Positions 1 through 5,556 of a stretch of 8,268 bases of DNA are shown here, one piece after another. Below the pieces are notes generated by a model. The model had not been told where the DNA came from. It saw only the letters and a list, made by a program, of their open reading frames with translations, and did not search any database. The stretch is from the NCBI GenBank assembly GCA_900763875.1, contig CAAFLX010000036.1, forward strand, positions 1 to 8,268, written 5' to 3'. Position numbers and translations under genes: made by a program. Within the stretch, counting starts at the first letter, position 1, and the number at the start of each line of letters is the position of its first letter. The stretch is from Clostridia bacterium (GTDB lineage: Bacteria > Bacillota > Clostridia > Christensenellales > CAG-917).

Positions 1-62
1 ACCGACTGTTTTATTATATTATATCTTATATTATGTATAATTGTATAGATTCAATATATAGT

Positions 63-91
63 TTGACATTCGCCGAAACTAGACGCATAAT
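63..91 (+). promoter_or_regulatory. sigma70-type promoter for the EamA-type transporter gene
   Basis: TTGACA (63-68) and CATAAT (86-91) are separated by exactly 17 bases. The -35 is a full consensus match and the -10 matches 5 of 6. Transcription would start near 98, giving a leader of about 24 nt before the ATG at 122. The sequence upstream (1-62) is very AT-rich, as expected near a strong promoter. Predicted from sequence alone. Confidence 0.65.
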
Positions 92-121
92 AAACTCATC
101 AAAAACGAGGCGACCTGCAAA

Positions 122-1162
122 ATGGTGTGGATACTTTTGGCTCTCGGCGGCGCGATTTGCACTTCACTGACAACCATACTTGCAAAAATCGGTATAAAGG
201 ACGTCAACTCCAACTTCGCAACGGCGTACAGAACGCTGATTGTCATCGTATGCGCGCTGATAGTGTGTCTTGCAACGGGCGACATATCGCAATTTGGCGC
301 ATTGAGCGGCAAAAACTGGCTATTTTTGGTGCTTTCGGGCTTGGCAACGGGCGTATCGTGGCTCTTTTACTTTGCCGCGCTCAAAGAGGGCGACGTCAAC
401 AAAGTCGCCCCCATCGACAAATCGAGCTTCGTATTGTCGGCGATTTTATTTTTGATATTCTTTTTTGACGACACCACAAAAGGCGGCAACGTCCTCACCA
501 TATGTATGCTTTGTTTGACAATGGTTTTGATGCTTTCAGGTACGATGCTAATGCTCCCAAAGCCCGAAAAACATCGCGGACATAAATCGACAAAAGCAAA
601 ATCCGCCCAATTAGACAGCCGAAATCTTGACGCAAAAAATGACAATCAATCAAATTGCGTCGATGATGAATCTCAATCTCAAATCGACAGCTCCCCCGCA
701 ACTTGCGCCGCAATCGAAACCAAAAACAGCAAAAAATGGATACTCTATGCCGTGTTGAGCGCGGTGTTTGCCGCCCTCGTTTCACTCTTTGTAAAACTTG
801 GTTTGAAAGACATTCCCTCGGACGTGGGCACGTTTTATAGAACGATAGTCGTATTCTTGTTTGCCGCAACAATCGTCCTTGTCAAAAAAGACTACAAGGG
901 CGCAAAGCAAATCACAAAAAAGTCTTGGCTTTTTCTCACGCTATCGGGCATAGCAACGGGCGGCGCGTGGCTTTTGGAGTATTACGCCCTCAACTATGCA
1001 GGCTCAAATCCGATTGCCGTCAACTGCATCGGCAAGCTATCCATACTTTTGACAATGCTCCTCTCACGGCTTGTTATGAAAGAAAAATTCACCGCGCGTT
1101 CACTTATCGGACTTACCCTACTCACCCTCGGCATCGCCTTGATAATCGCATTCAGTCTGTAA
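122..1162 (+). CDS. EamA/DMT-family transporter, two-domain with long polar linker
   Basis: A 346-residue polytopic membrane protein of the drug/metabolite transporter superfamily; the substrate cannot be told. Each half has about five hydrophobic helices (roughly residues 2-20, 34-52, 66-87, 99-116, 122-145, then 205-224, 238-255, 268-288, 297-318, 324-344). The halves are clearly homologous: KIGIKDVNSNFATAYRT (22-38) matches KLGLKDIPSDVGTFYRT (225-241), and NWLFLVLSGLATG (65-77) matches SWLFLTLSGIATG (268-280). The first half carries VAPIDKSS (95-102), typical of the roughly 140-residue single-domain EamA proteins I associate with COG2510. About 55 polar residues (147-203, rich in Lys, Asp, Gln and Ser) join the halves, much longer than the usual short loop. 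The start at 122 follows GAGG at 107-110 with 11-base spacing, which is weak. It is probably transcribed alone and ends at the terminator at 1179. Family assignment is firm; role is unknown. Confidence 0.88.
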   Translation: MVWILLALGGAICTSLTTILAKIGIKDVNSNFATAYRTLIVIVCALIVCLATGDISQFGALSGKNWLFLVLSGLATGVSWLFYFAALKEGDVNKVAPIDKSSFVLSAILFLIFFFDDTTKGGNVLTICMLCLTMVLMLSGTMLMLPKPEKHRGHKSTKAKSAQLDSRNLDAKNDNQSNCVDDESQSQIDSSPATCAAIETKNSKKWILYAVLSAVFAALVSLFVKLGLKDIPSDVGTFYRTIVVFLFAATIVLVKKDYKGAKQITKKSWLFLTLSGIATGGAWLLEYYALNYAGSNPIAVNCIGKLSILLTMLLSRLVMKEKFTARSLIGLTLLTLGIALIIAFSL

Positions 1163-1178
1163 AAAAGTTTTCCCATAC

Positions 1179-1214
1179 AAAAAATCGATGACTCAAACGA
1201 ATCATCGATTTTTT
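1179..1214. terminator. bidirectional intrinsic terminator between convergent genes
   Basis: A perfect 13-bp stem: an A6-TCGATGA arm (1179-1191) pairs with a TCATCGA-T6 arm (1202-1214) around a 10-base loop. The loop can itself close two more pairs after one mismatch. Runs of six A and six T on the two arms make it work on either strand. It lies between the 3' end of the transporter gene (1162) and the 3' end of the GNAT gene (1256), so it probably serves both. Confidence 0.85.
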
Positions 1215-1255
1215 CAATTCAATAGTCAATCGCCCCTATATCAACCTCAATCGAT

Positions 1256-1837
1256 TTAGTTTTTCTTGCCCTCTCTGCGCATAGCGACGTGTGTAATTCC
1301 GCGCCACTCGACGATTTCACAAACCTCGAAACCGAGTTTTTTGTAGATTGCAACGTCGGCTTCGTCCTGCGTTTCAAGGAAAATGGGCATATCTTTGCAA
1401 ATCTCGTTTATCATCATTTTGAGTTTGCCCTGCCCTCTGAACTCTTTTTTCACGCCGATATTTTTGATATAGCAGTCAGTTTTGGGATTGTAATACTTCT
1501 TTGCCACCTCGTCAGCCATATTGACGTATTCTTTTGCGATTTTGGCTTGTTTCACGCCGACGTTTGCAAAGAAAGCCAAGTCGAAAAACGGATTTGCAAA
1601 CAACTTTTTCATATCGACTTCTCTATCGCTCGGAGTCTTGATTGAGCAAATCGCGGCAAAGTCGCCGTCCTTATAGGTAAATTTTTGTGCGCAAAAAACT
1701 TCCACGACAAAAAGGTAATACATTCTTTTGAGCCTATTGCGTTTGCCAAAAAGAGTGTCGTATGCCTCATACTCCGAAAAAATATCGGTATAGATTTTTG
1801 ATACTTTTTTAATTTCGTTTTTCTCTATCGTTTTCAT
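1256..1837 (-). CDS. GNAT-family N-acetyltransferase
   Basis: A 193-residue protein of the GNAT fold, which transfers acetyl from acetyl-CoA to an amine; the acceptor is unknown. The acetyl-CoA-binding motif A is visible as IKNIGVKKEFRGQGKLKMMI (124-143), with R134-G135-Q136-G137 as the pyrophosphate loop. The usual last Gly/Ala of the Q/R-x-x-G-x-G/A pattern is Leu139, so the match is imperfect. AIYKKLGFEV (163-172) is the typical C-terminal GNAT helix-strand. The basic N-terminal region (GKRNRLKRMYYLF, 31-43) is part of the substrate side. The frame is open upstream to an ATG at 1879, but a strong promoter (-35 at 1873-1868, -10 at 1850-1845) lies inside that extension, so 1837 is preferred. 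AGGAG sits only 2 bases before this ATG, and the predicted transcript starts about at the ATG, so the mRNA may be leaderless. It is divergent from the recombinase gene and convergent with the transporter gene. Confidence 0.82.
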   Translation of the reverse strand: MKTIEKNEIKKVSKIYTDIFSEYEAYDTLFGKRNRLKRMYYLFVVEVFCAQKFTYKDGDFAAICSIKTPSDREVDMKKLFANPFFDLAFFANVGVKQAKIAKEYVNMADEVAKKYYNPKTDCYIKNIGVKKEFRGQGKLKMMINEICKDMPIFLETQDEADVAIYKKLGFEVCEIVEWRGITHVAMRREGKKN

Positions 1838-1844
1838 AGCTCCT

Positions 1845-1873
1845 ATTCTACCACAAAAACTTGCGCATATCAA
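1845..1873 (-). promoter_or_regulatory. sigma70-type promoter for the GNAT gene
   Basis: Read on the minus strand, TTGATA (1873-1868) and TAGAAT (1850-1845) are separated by 17 bases; each matches consensus at 5 of 6 positions. The -10 ends only 7 bases before the ATG at 1837, so transcription should start at or within a base or two of the start codon. This both excludes the longer reading frame starting at 1879 and suggests a leaderless message. Confidence 0.7.
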
Positions 1874-1913
1874 CATCATTTGCCACTATCTTTGTGTAAA
1901 AACCACTGAAACA

Positions 1914-1942
1914 TTGACATTTTACGCACAGTTTGTTAAAAT
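1914..1942 (+). promoter_or_regulatory. extended -10 promoter for the tyrosine recombinase gene
   Basis: TTGACA (1914-1919), a 17-base spacer and TAAAAT (1937-1942), preceded directly by TGT (1934-1936), an extended -10. The predicted start is near 1949, giving a leader of about 33 nt that contains AAGGAGG (1967-1973). The two -35 boxes of this divergent pair (1868-1873 and 1914-1919) are 40 bases apart, so the promoters do not overlap. Confidence 0.75.
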
Positions 1943-1981
1943 TGTTCATACCCCAAAACAAAAGTCAAGGAGGCTAGAAAA

Positions 1982-3055
1982 ATGGCAAATTATTTCAGCG
2001 AACGCGACAAAAACATGACGGCAAGATTGCGAAAATTAAGAGATCAACTACCCGAATGTTGCGAGGAGTTTTTTGTTGGTATCGAGCCGCAAACGACCAC
2101 GCTCACGAGGCTAAATTACGCCTACGATTTACGCATATTTTTCGACTATTTGCTCAAAAACGTGCGCGCTTTCCGCGACTATAAGGACGTTTTTGACTTC
2201 ACCGCCGAGGATTTGGACAAAGTCACGCTCGGCAATTTGGAGGCGTATATGGAGTATTTGACCTTCTACACCTTTGACGGCAAGGAAAAAACAAACGCAG
2301 AAAAGGGCAAATCTCGCAAAATCTCCACGGTGCGCACGTTTTTCAAGTACATGTACAACCATGACAGGATTCAACAAAACGTATCGGCAAAGCTCACGAT
2401 GCCAAAAAATCACGATAAAGACATAATTAGGCTTGAAAAAAAGGAAGTCGAGCGCATTTTGGATGCCGCCGAAACCGGCGCAGGTATGAGCGAGCATCAA
2501 CGCAAAGTTCAGCGCAACACTCACGCGCGTGATTTTGCCATCGTTTCCATGCTTTTGGGCACGGGCATTCGTGTCAGCGAGTGCGTGGGGCTAAATCTTT
2601 CGGACATCGACTTTGAAACAAACGCTCTCACAGTCACCAGAAAAGGCGGCAATCAAGCCATTTTGTACTTTGGCGACGAGGTTGCCGACGCCCTCCACAA
2701 CTACATCGACACCGAGCGCAAAAACCTGATTGAAAGATGTGAAAAGATACACGAGGGCGACACCGAAGCGGTATTTTTGTCCTTGCAAGTGACGAGATTG
2801 TCGGTTAGAGCCATTCAAAACATCGTCAAAAAATACGCTCAAACAGCCGCTCCCCTCAAAAAAATCTCTCCGCACAAACTGCGCAGCACCTTTGGCACAA
2901 ACCTCTATCGCGCCACAGGAGATATATATTTGGTTGCAGACGTTTTGGGACACCGCGACGTCAACACCACAAAAAAGCACTACGCCGCAATCGAGGAAGA
3001 CCACCGCAAACTTGCCGCGCAAGTTGTCAAACTCCGCCCCGACAAAAAGGACTGA
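1982..3055 (+). CDS. tyrosine-type site-specific recombinase, XerS-like
   Basis: A 357-residue tyrosine recombinase with an intact active site: Arg197 in GTGIRVSE (193-200), Lys221 in TRKGGN (219-224), His298 and Arg301 in SPHKLRSTFG (296-305), His324 in LGHRDVN (322-328) and the nucleophile Tyr334 in KKHYAAI (331-337). Residues about 30-145 form the N-terminal SAM-like core-binding domain. It is about 60 residues longer than XerC or XerD. Its length, the N-terminal pattern (LPECCEEFF...YDLRIFFDYLL) and the RDFAI...TRKGG block resemble XerS of streptococci (about 356 aa), the single recombinase that resolves chromosome dimers there. I infer a Xer-type role; an integrase of a lost element is the alternative. 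The start is fixed by AAGGAGG at 1967-1973, 8 bases upstream. There are no phage or ICE genes nearby and no clear terminator before the next promoter. Confidence 0.9.
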   Translation: MANYFSERDKNMTARLRKLRDQLPECCEEFFVGIEPQTTTLTRLNYAYDLRIFFDYLLKNVRAFRDYKDVFDFTAEDLDKVTLGNLEAYMEYLTFYTFDGKEKTNAEKGKSRKISTVRTFFKYMYNHDRIQQNVSAKLTMPKNHDKDIIRLEKKEVERILDAAETGAGMSEHQRKVQRNTHARDFAIVSMLLGTGIRVSECVGLNLSDIDFETNALTVTRKGGNQAILYFGDEVADALHNYIDTERKNLIERCEKIHEGDTEAVFLSLQVTRLSVRAIQNIVKKYAQTAAPLKKISPHKLRSTFGTNLYRATGDIYLVADVLGHRDVNTTKKHYAAIEEDHRKLAAQVVKLRPDKKD

Positions 3056-3097
3056 TTGGTTTGATTATCTAGGTTTTATGCAATATTTTGTATATTT

Positions 3098-3130
3098 ACT
3101 ATTATATAATATTGACTATCTTATAATAGT
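3098..3130. promoter_or_regulatory. candidate operator: 9-bp inverted repeat over the PadR-like gene promoter
   Basis: ACTATTATA (3098-3106) and its exact reverse complement TATAATAGT (3122-3130) flank a 15-base centre holding the -35 box (3112-3117). A third half-site ACTAT (3115-3119) pairs with the same ATAGT (3126-3130) across 6 bases. A protein bound here would cover the -35 and the spacer and block RNA polymerase. PadR regulators commonly repress their own genes through inverted repeats in the promoter, so autoregulation by the downstream product is a reasonable inference. The surroundings are AT-rich, so chance symmetry is possible. Confidence 0.45.
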
Positions 3131-3140
3131 TTGCTAAAAT
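3112..3140 (+). promoter_or_regulatory. extended -10 promoter for the PadR-like membrane protein gene
   Basis: TTGACT (3112-3117), 17 bases, then TAAAAT (3135-3140) with TGC directly before it (3132-3134). This is nearly the same arrangement as the recombinase promoter and the tRNA promoter. The predicted start is near 3147. CGGAG (3156-3160) lies 6 bases before the ATG at 3167. A second TATAAT-like string at 3122-3127 lacks a suitable -35 at the right distance. Confidence 0.75.
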
Positions 3141-3166
3141 TATATTATCAATTTTCGGAGTAATAT

Positions 3167-5167
3167 ATGGACATTTCTTCCGTCAACAGCGACCTTATCC
3201 GCGGCAACGTAACAACCATAATTTTGGGTTGTTTATGGTCGTCGGACAAGTACGGCTACGAAATCCTCAAAGAAATTGAGGACAAGAGCAACTCGCAATA
3301 CGTTTTGAAACAAGCCACCCTCTACAATCAACTCAAACGACTTGAAAAGCAAGGGCTTGTTTCGTCCTACGACGGCGACCCCGACGACACCGGCGGTGGC
3401 AAACGTCGCTACTACACCCTCACAAAAGAAGGCAGAGCTTTTCTCACCAAGGAAAAGAGCGAATACGAGTATTCGCGCACCATTTTGGACAAGCTCGTAT
3501 CGAGCGACGAATACGACTTCACCGTCCCCGTTCCGTTTGACGCAAGCGAATTGCGCCCCTACTCCAAGCGTGACACCGAGGACAAACCCAAGGTTGTCTA
3601 CAAGGACAAAATCGTCGAAAAAAAGGTGTATTTTGACCGCTACGGCAACGAAGTGAGCGAGCAAGACGCAACCGCCCTGCGCGAGCAAGCCGAGCAAGAG
3701 GACGAAAACGCGCGACTTATGGACGAGCGTTTGCGCCAAAAAGAGGAAGAAGCGCAAAAAGCCAACGAGCAACTTCAAAAAAGCGAAGAAGAGGCTCGCC
3801 TTAAAGACGAGCAGCTCCAAAAGAGCGAACAAGAGGCTCGTCTAAAAGACGAACAACTCAAACTTCACGAAGAAGAAGTGCTCAAAAGAGAACAGCAACT
3901 CAAACAAACCGAGGAACAACTCAAAAGGAGCGAGGAAGATCGCGAACTCGTCAAATCCATGCTCCGCAAAATGGAGGAGGAAAAACTCCGCGCAGAAGAA
4001 GAAAAACGCCTTGCCGACGAGCAGGAAAAGCGACGTCAAGAGGAAGAAGCGGAGCGCAAACGCCAAGAGCAGGCAAAACCCTCTCAAACTCTTGAAGAGA
4101 TGTTTGCAAAACTCGATGCCGAGAGCGAATACAAACGCCAAGAGGAGTTGCGCGCCTATCAGTATAACGCAAGCGCAAACGCAACGCCGAATGAACATAC
4201 CTACCTAAACGCCTACTCAAGCGAGGTTGAGCAAACTCAACGCTCCCAAACTTCTCTAAAAGACATCTTCAAGCAACTTGACGAGCGCGAGGCGCAAATT
4301 GACGACAAGCACGCCAAGGAAGAAGAGGAACAACGCGTTTATGAAGAGGCTTTGGCGGCTCAACGACAAGCCGAGCAACAAGCCGCACAGCAAGCCGCAA
4401 TCGAGGCTCAACGCGCCGAGCAACTTCAACGTCAAGCGCAAGAGCAATACTACCCTGCCGAACTTGAAACAAGCAATCAATCTTACAATCAAAACGTCAA
4501 AGGCAGTTTTGTCACCTCGGCTGTGGTTTCAAGGCAAGAAGGCGGTTTCGATTATGAAAAAGACGACGTAAACTACCGTGACTTCTTCGTATCTTTGCAA
4601 GATAAAAACGAAGTCGAGCAAGAAAAGCCTCAACCGCAACAAAGCGACTATCAAGACAGCGACATCAAGACGAGATTGTACGCAAAAGGTTTCAAAATCC
4701 GTCCGTACGACCGAGGCAACACCTCTGAGTACTACACTTTCAACTTCATTCAGTCCAACAGGCTCAACCGCGATACGTTCTTGATTATTCTTGCATTCTT
4801 TGCGGCTGAAGTTGCAATCATGTGGGCGTCGCTCGCCACTAGGATAAGTTACAAATACTTCCTGCCGATACTTCTGGTCGGCTGTGCGCTGTGCCTCATT
4901 CCGACGGTTGTATACCTCACAAACCCCACCAAACGGTCGAGAGCAAACTTCAATTTCAAGCTGTCGATACTCAACAGAACAATGCTGTTTATAGAGCTGT
5001 CGGTTGTGTGCATACTCATCGGATTCTTTGCTCTTGGCGCAAACGTCAACGACATCGACCTGATACTTCAATCAATAGTCCTGCCGATGGTTCTGCTCAC
5101 CAACTTCCCTCTCAGCTCGCTCATCTACTGGCTGTTGTACAGAACAAGAAAATACCACACTGCCTAA
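3167..5167 (+). CDS. PadR-type winged-helix protein fused to a coiled coil and four membrane helices
   Basis: A 666-residue protein of unknown role. Residues about 10-112 are a PadR winged helix-turn-helix: GYEILKEI (30-37), TLYNQLKRLEKQGLV (51-65, recognition helix) and GGGKRRYYTLTKEG (76-89, the wing). Residues about 165-300 are a highly charged coiled coil with five 14-residue repeats (189-258). A second Gln/Glu/Ala-rich helical stretch covers about 373-427. A conserved-looking block LYAKGFKIRPYDRGNTSEYY (504-523) precedes four hydrophobic helices (about 537-556, 564-584, 605-624, 631-657). Basic residues cluster before helix 1, between helices 2 and 3 and at the C-terminus, so both termini should be cytoplasmic with little outside the cell. 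A membrane-anchored DNA-binding protein is inferred. CGGAG 6 bases upstream supports the start. It is monocistronic: own promoter, terminator at 5242. Ordinary PadR proteins are soluble and about 100-200 residues long. I do not recognise the full architecture. Confidence 0.85.
   Translation: MDISSVNSDLIRGNVTTIILGCLWSSDKYGYEILKEIEDKSNSQYVLKQATLYNQLKRLEKQGLVSSYDGDPDDTGGGKRRYYTLTKEGRAFLTKEKSEYEYSRTILDKLVSSDEYDFTVPVPFDASELRPYSKRDTEDKPKVVYKDKIVEKKVYFDRYGNEVSEQDATALREQAEQEDENARLMDERLRQKEEEAQKANEQLQKSEEEARLKDEQLQKSEQEARLKDEQLKLHEEEVLKREQQLKQTEEQLKRSEEDRELVKSMLRKMEEEKLRAEEEKRLADEQEKRRQEEEAERKRQEQAKPSQTLEEMFAKLDAESEYKRQEELRAYQYNASANATPNEHTYLNAYSSEVEQTQRSQTSLKDIFKQLDEREAQIDDKHAKEEEEQRVYEEALAAQRQAEQQAAQQAAIEAQRAEQLQRQAQEQYYPAELETSNQSYNQNVKGSFVTSAVVSRQEGGFDYEKDDVNYRDFFVSLQDKNEVEQEKPQPQQSDYQDSDIKTRLYAKGFKIRPYDRGNTSEYYTFNFIQSNRLNRDTFLIILAFFAAEVAIMWASLATRISYKYFLPILLVGCALCLIPTVVYLTNPTKRSRANFNFKLSILNRTMLFIELSVVCILIGFFALGANVNDIDLILQSIVLPMVLLTNFPLSSLIYWLLYRTRKYHTA
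3731..3940 (+). repeat. five degenerate 42-bp tandem repeats inside the PadR-like gene
   Basis: Five in-frame 42-base units (3731, 3773, 3815, 3857, 3899) encode 14-residue units of the type LQKSEEEARLKDEQ. Units two and three are closest, differing mostly at third codon positions; the last two are more diverged. A 14-residue period equals two coiled-coil heptads, so unit gain or loss would change coiled-coil length without breaking its register. Confidence 0.85.
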
Positions 5168-5241
5168 TCGGCTCACTTCAAAAAGCAAATCGACAAAACA
5201 ACCAACGCACAAATTATCATCAAATCCAAATTCATTCCATT

Positions 5242-5269
5242 CAAAAATCGCTAGCAATAGCGATTTTTG
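5242..5269 (+). terminator. intrinsic terminator after the PadR-like gene
   Basis: A perfect 12-bp stem, CAAAAATCGCTA (5242-5253) with TAGCGATTTTTG (5258-5269), is closed by a GCAA tetraloop of the stable GNRA type. The T5-G-T3 tail follows. It lies 75 bases after the stop codon at 5167. The symmetric A and T runs would also let it work on the other strand, although no minus-strand gene ends here. Confidence 0.85.
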
Positions 5270-5404
5270 TTTATCAATAGATATTTACATAACAAAACAT
5301 ACCTCACAATAAATGGCTAAAAACAAAAAACCACACGTTCAACACACGTTACGGCAGATTTTCAAACCTTTACACACCATTATTTTATTTTTGCGTTGAA
5401 ATTA
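5270..5404. other. AT-rich intergenic spacer before tRNA-Trp
   Basis: No credible reading frame, RNA or strong repeat is visible between the terminator of the PadR-like gene and the tRNA promoter. The sequence is A/C-rich and then T-rich, with a loose repetition of the short string ACACGTT (about 5333-5350). Confidence 0.5.
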
Positions 5405-5433
5405 TTGACTATTTTGGGACATATTGCTATAAT
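5405..5433 (+). promoter_or_regulatory. promoter for tRNA-Trp
   Basis: TTGACT (5405-5410), 17 bases, and a perfect TATAAT (5428-5433) preceded by TGC (5425-5427) as an extended -10. The predicted start near 5440 leaves about 15 bases of 5' leader before the tRNA at 5455, typical of a stable-RNA gene. Confidence 0.85.
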
Positions 5434-5454
5434 AAACAAGCATTAAATTTGCAA

Positions 5455-5529
5455 AGGGGAGTGGCTCAATGGTAGAGCAACGGTCTCCAAAACCGTCGGT
5501 TGCGTGTTCGAGTCGCGTCTCCCCTGCCA
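5455..5529 (+). tRNA. tRNA-Trp (anticodon CCA), 3' CCA encoded
   Basis: Folds into a full cloverleaf. Acceptor AGGGGAG (5455-5461) pairs perfectly with CTCCCCT (5519-5525). The D stem is GCTC/GAGC (5464-5467, 5475-5478) with a 7-base loop. The anticodon stem is ACGGT/ACCGT around loop CTCCAAA (5485-5491), giving anticodon CCA at 5487-5489. The variable loop is CGGTT, and the T stem is GCGTG/CGCGT (two G-U pairs) with T-loop TTCGAGT (5507-5513). The discriminator is G5526 and CCA is encoded at 5527-5529. The anticodon reads UGG only, consistent with TGA serving as a stop here. It has its own promoter (5405) and terminator (5530). Its charging enzyme, TrpRS, is encoded about 1.7 kb downstream on the other strand. 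Confidence 0.97.
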
Positions 5530-5542
5530 AAAGAAGTCCTTT
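5509..5542 (+). repeat. direct repeat, copy 1: tRNA-Trp 3' end plus start of terminator
   Basis: Thirty-four bases identical to 5688-5721. The repeat begins in the T-loop of tRNA-Trp, runs through the acceptor 3' strand and CCA, and continues into the terminator stem. This is the tRNA-proximal copy and completes the functional tRNA. Identity stops abruptly at the 5' side (T5508 against A5687). Confidence 0.93.
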
Positions 5543-5556
5543 TAGGGCTTCTTTTT
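5530..5556 (+). terminator. intrinsic terminator directly after tRNA-Trp
   Basis: AAGAAGTCCT (5531-5540) pairs with AGGGCTTCTT (5544-5553) over 10 bp including one G-U pair, with a TTT loop, ending in T5 (5552-5556). It begins right after the encoded CCA. The distal copy at 5708 is a near duplicate. Confidence 0.8.

Noticed and set aside
14..41. dif-like site for the Xer recombinase
   Set aside because: TTATGTATAAT at 31-41 resembles one arm of a Bacillota dif site, but the other arm matches poorly, and such strings are frequent in AT-rich DNA.
1838..1879. Fourteen-residue N-terminal extension of the GNAT protein
   Set aside because: The -35 and -10 boxes of its promoter lie inside this stretch, so it would not be transcribed from the recognised promoter.
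1982..3055. The recombinase as integrase of an element inserted at tRNA-Trp
   Set aside because: It lies 2.4 kb upstream of the tRNA 5' end, outside the duplicated 3' ends, with an unrelated gene between, and looks Xer-like. No excisionase, replication or cargo gene is present.
3233..4492. Several long minus-strand frames of Leu/Phe-rich sequence opposite the PadR-like gene
   Set aside because: Reverse reading of Glu/Lys/Gln-rich coiled-coil codons gives Leu/Phe/Val-rich shadow frames. There are no promoters or ribosome sites, and the plus-strand protein is clearly real.
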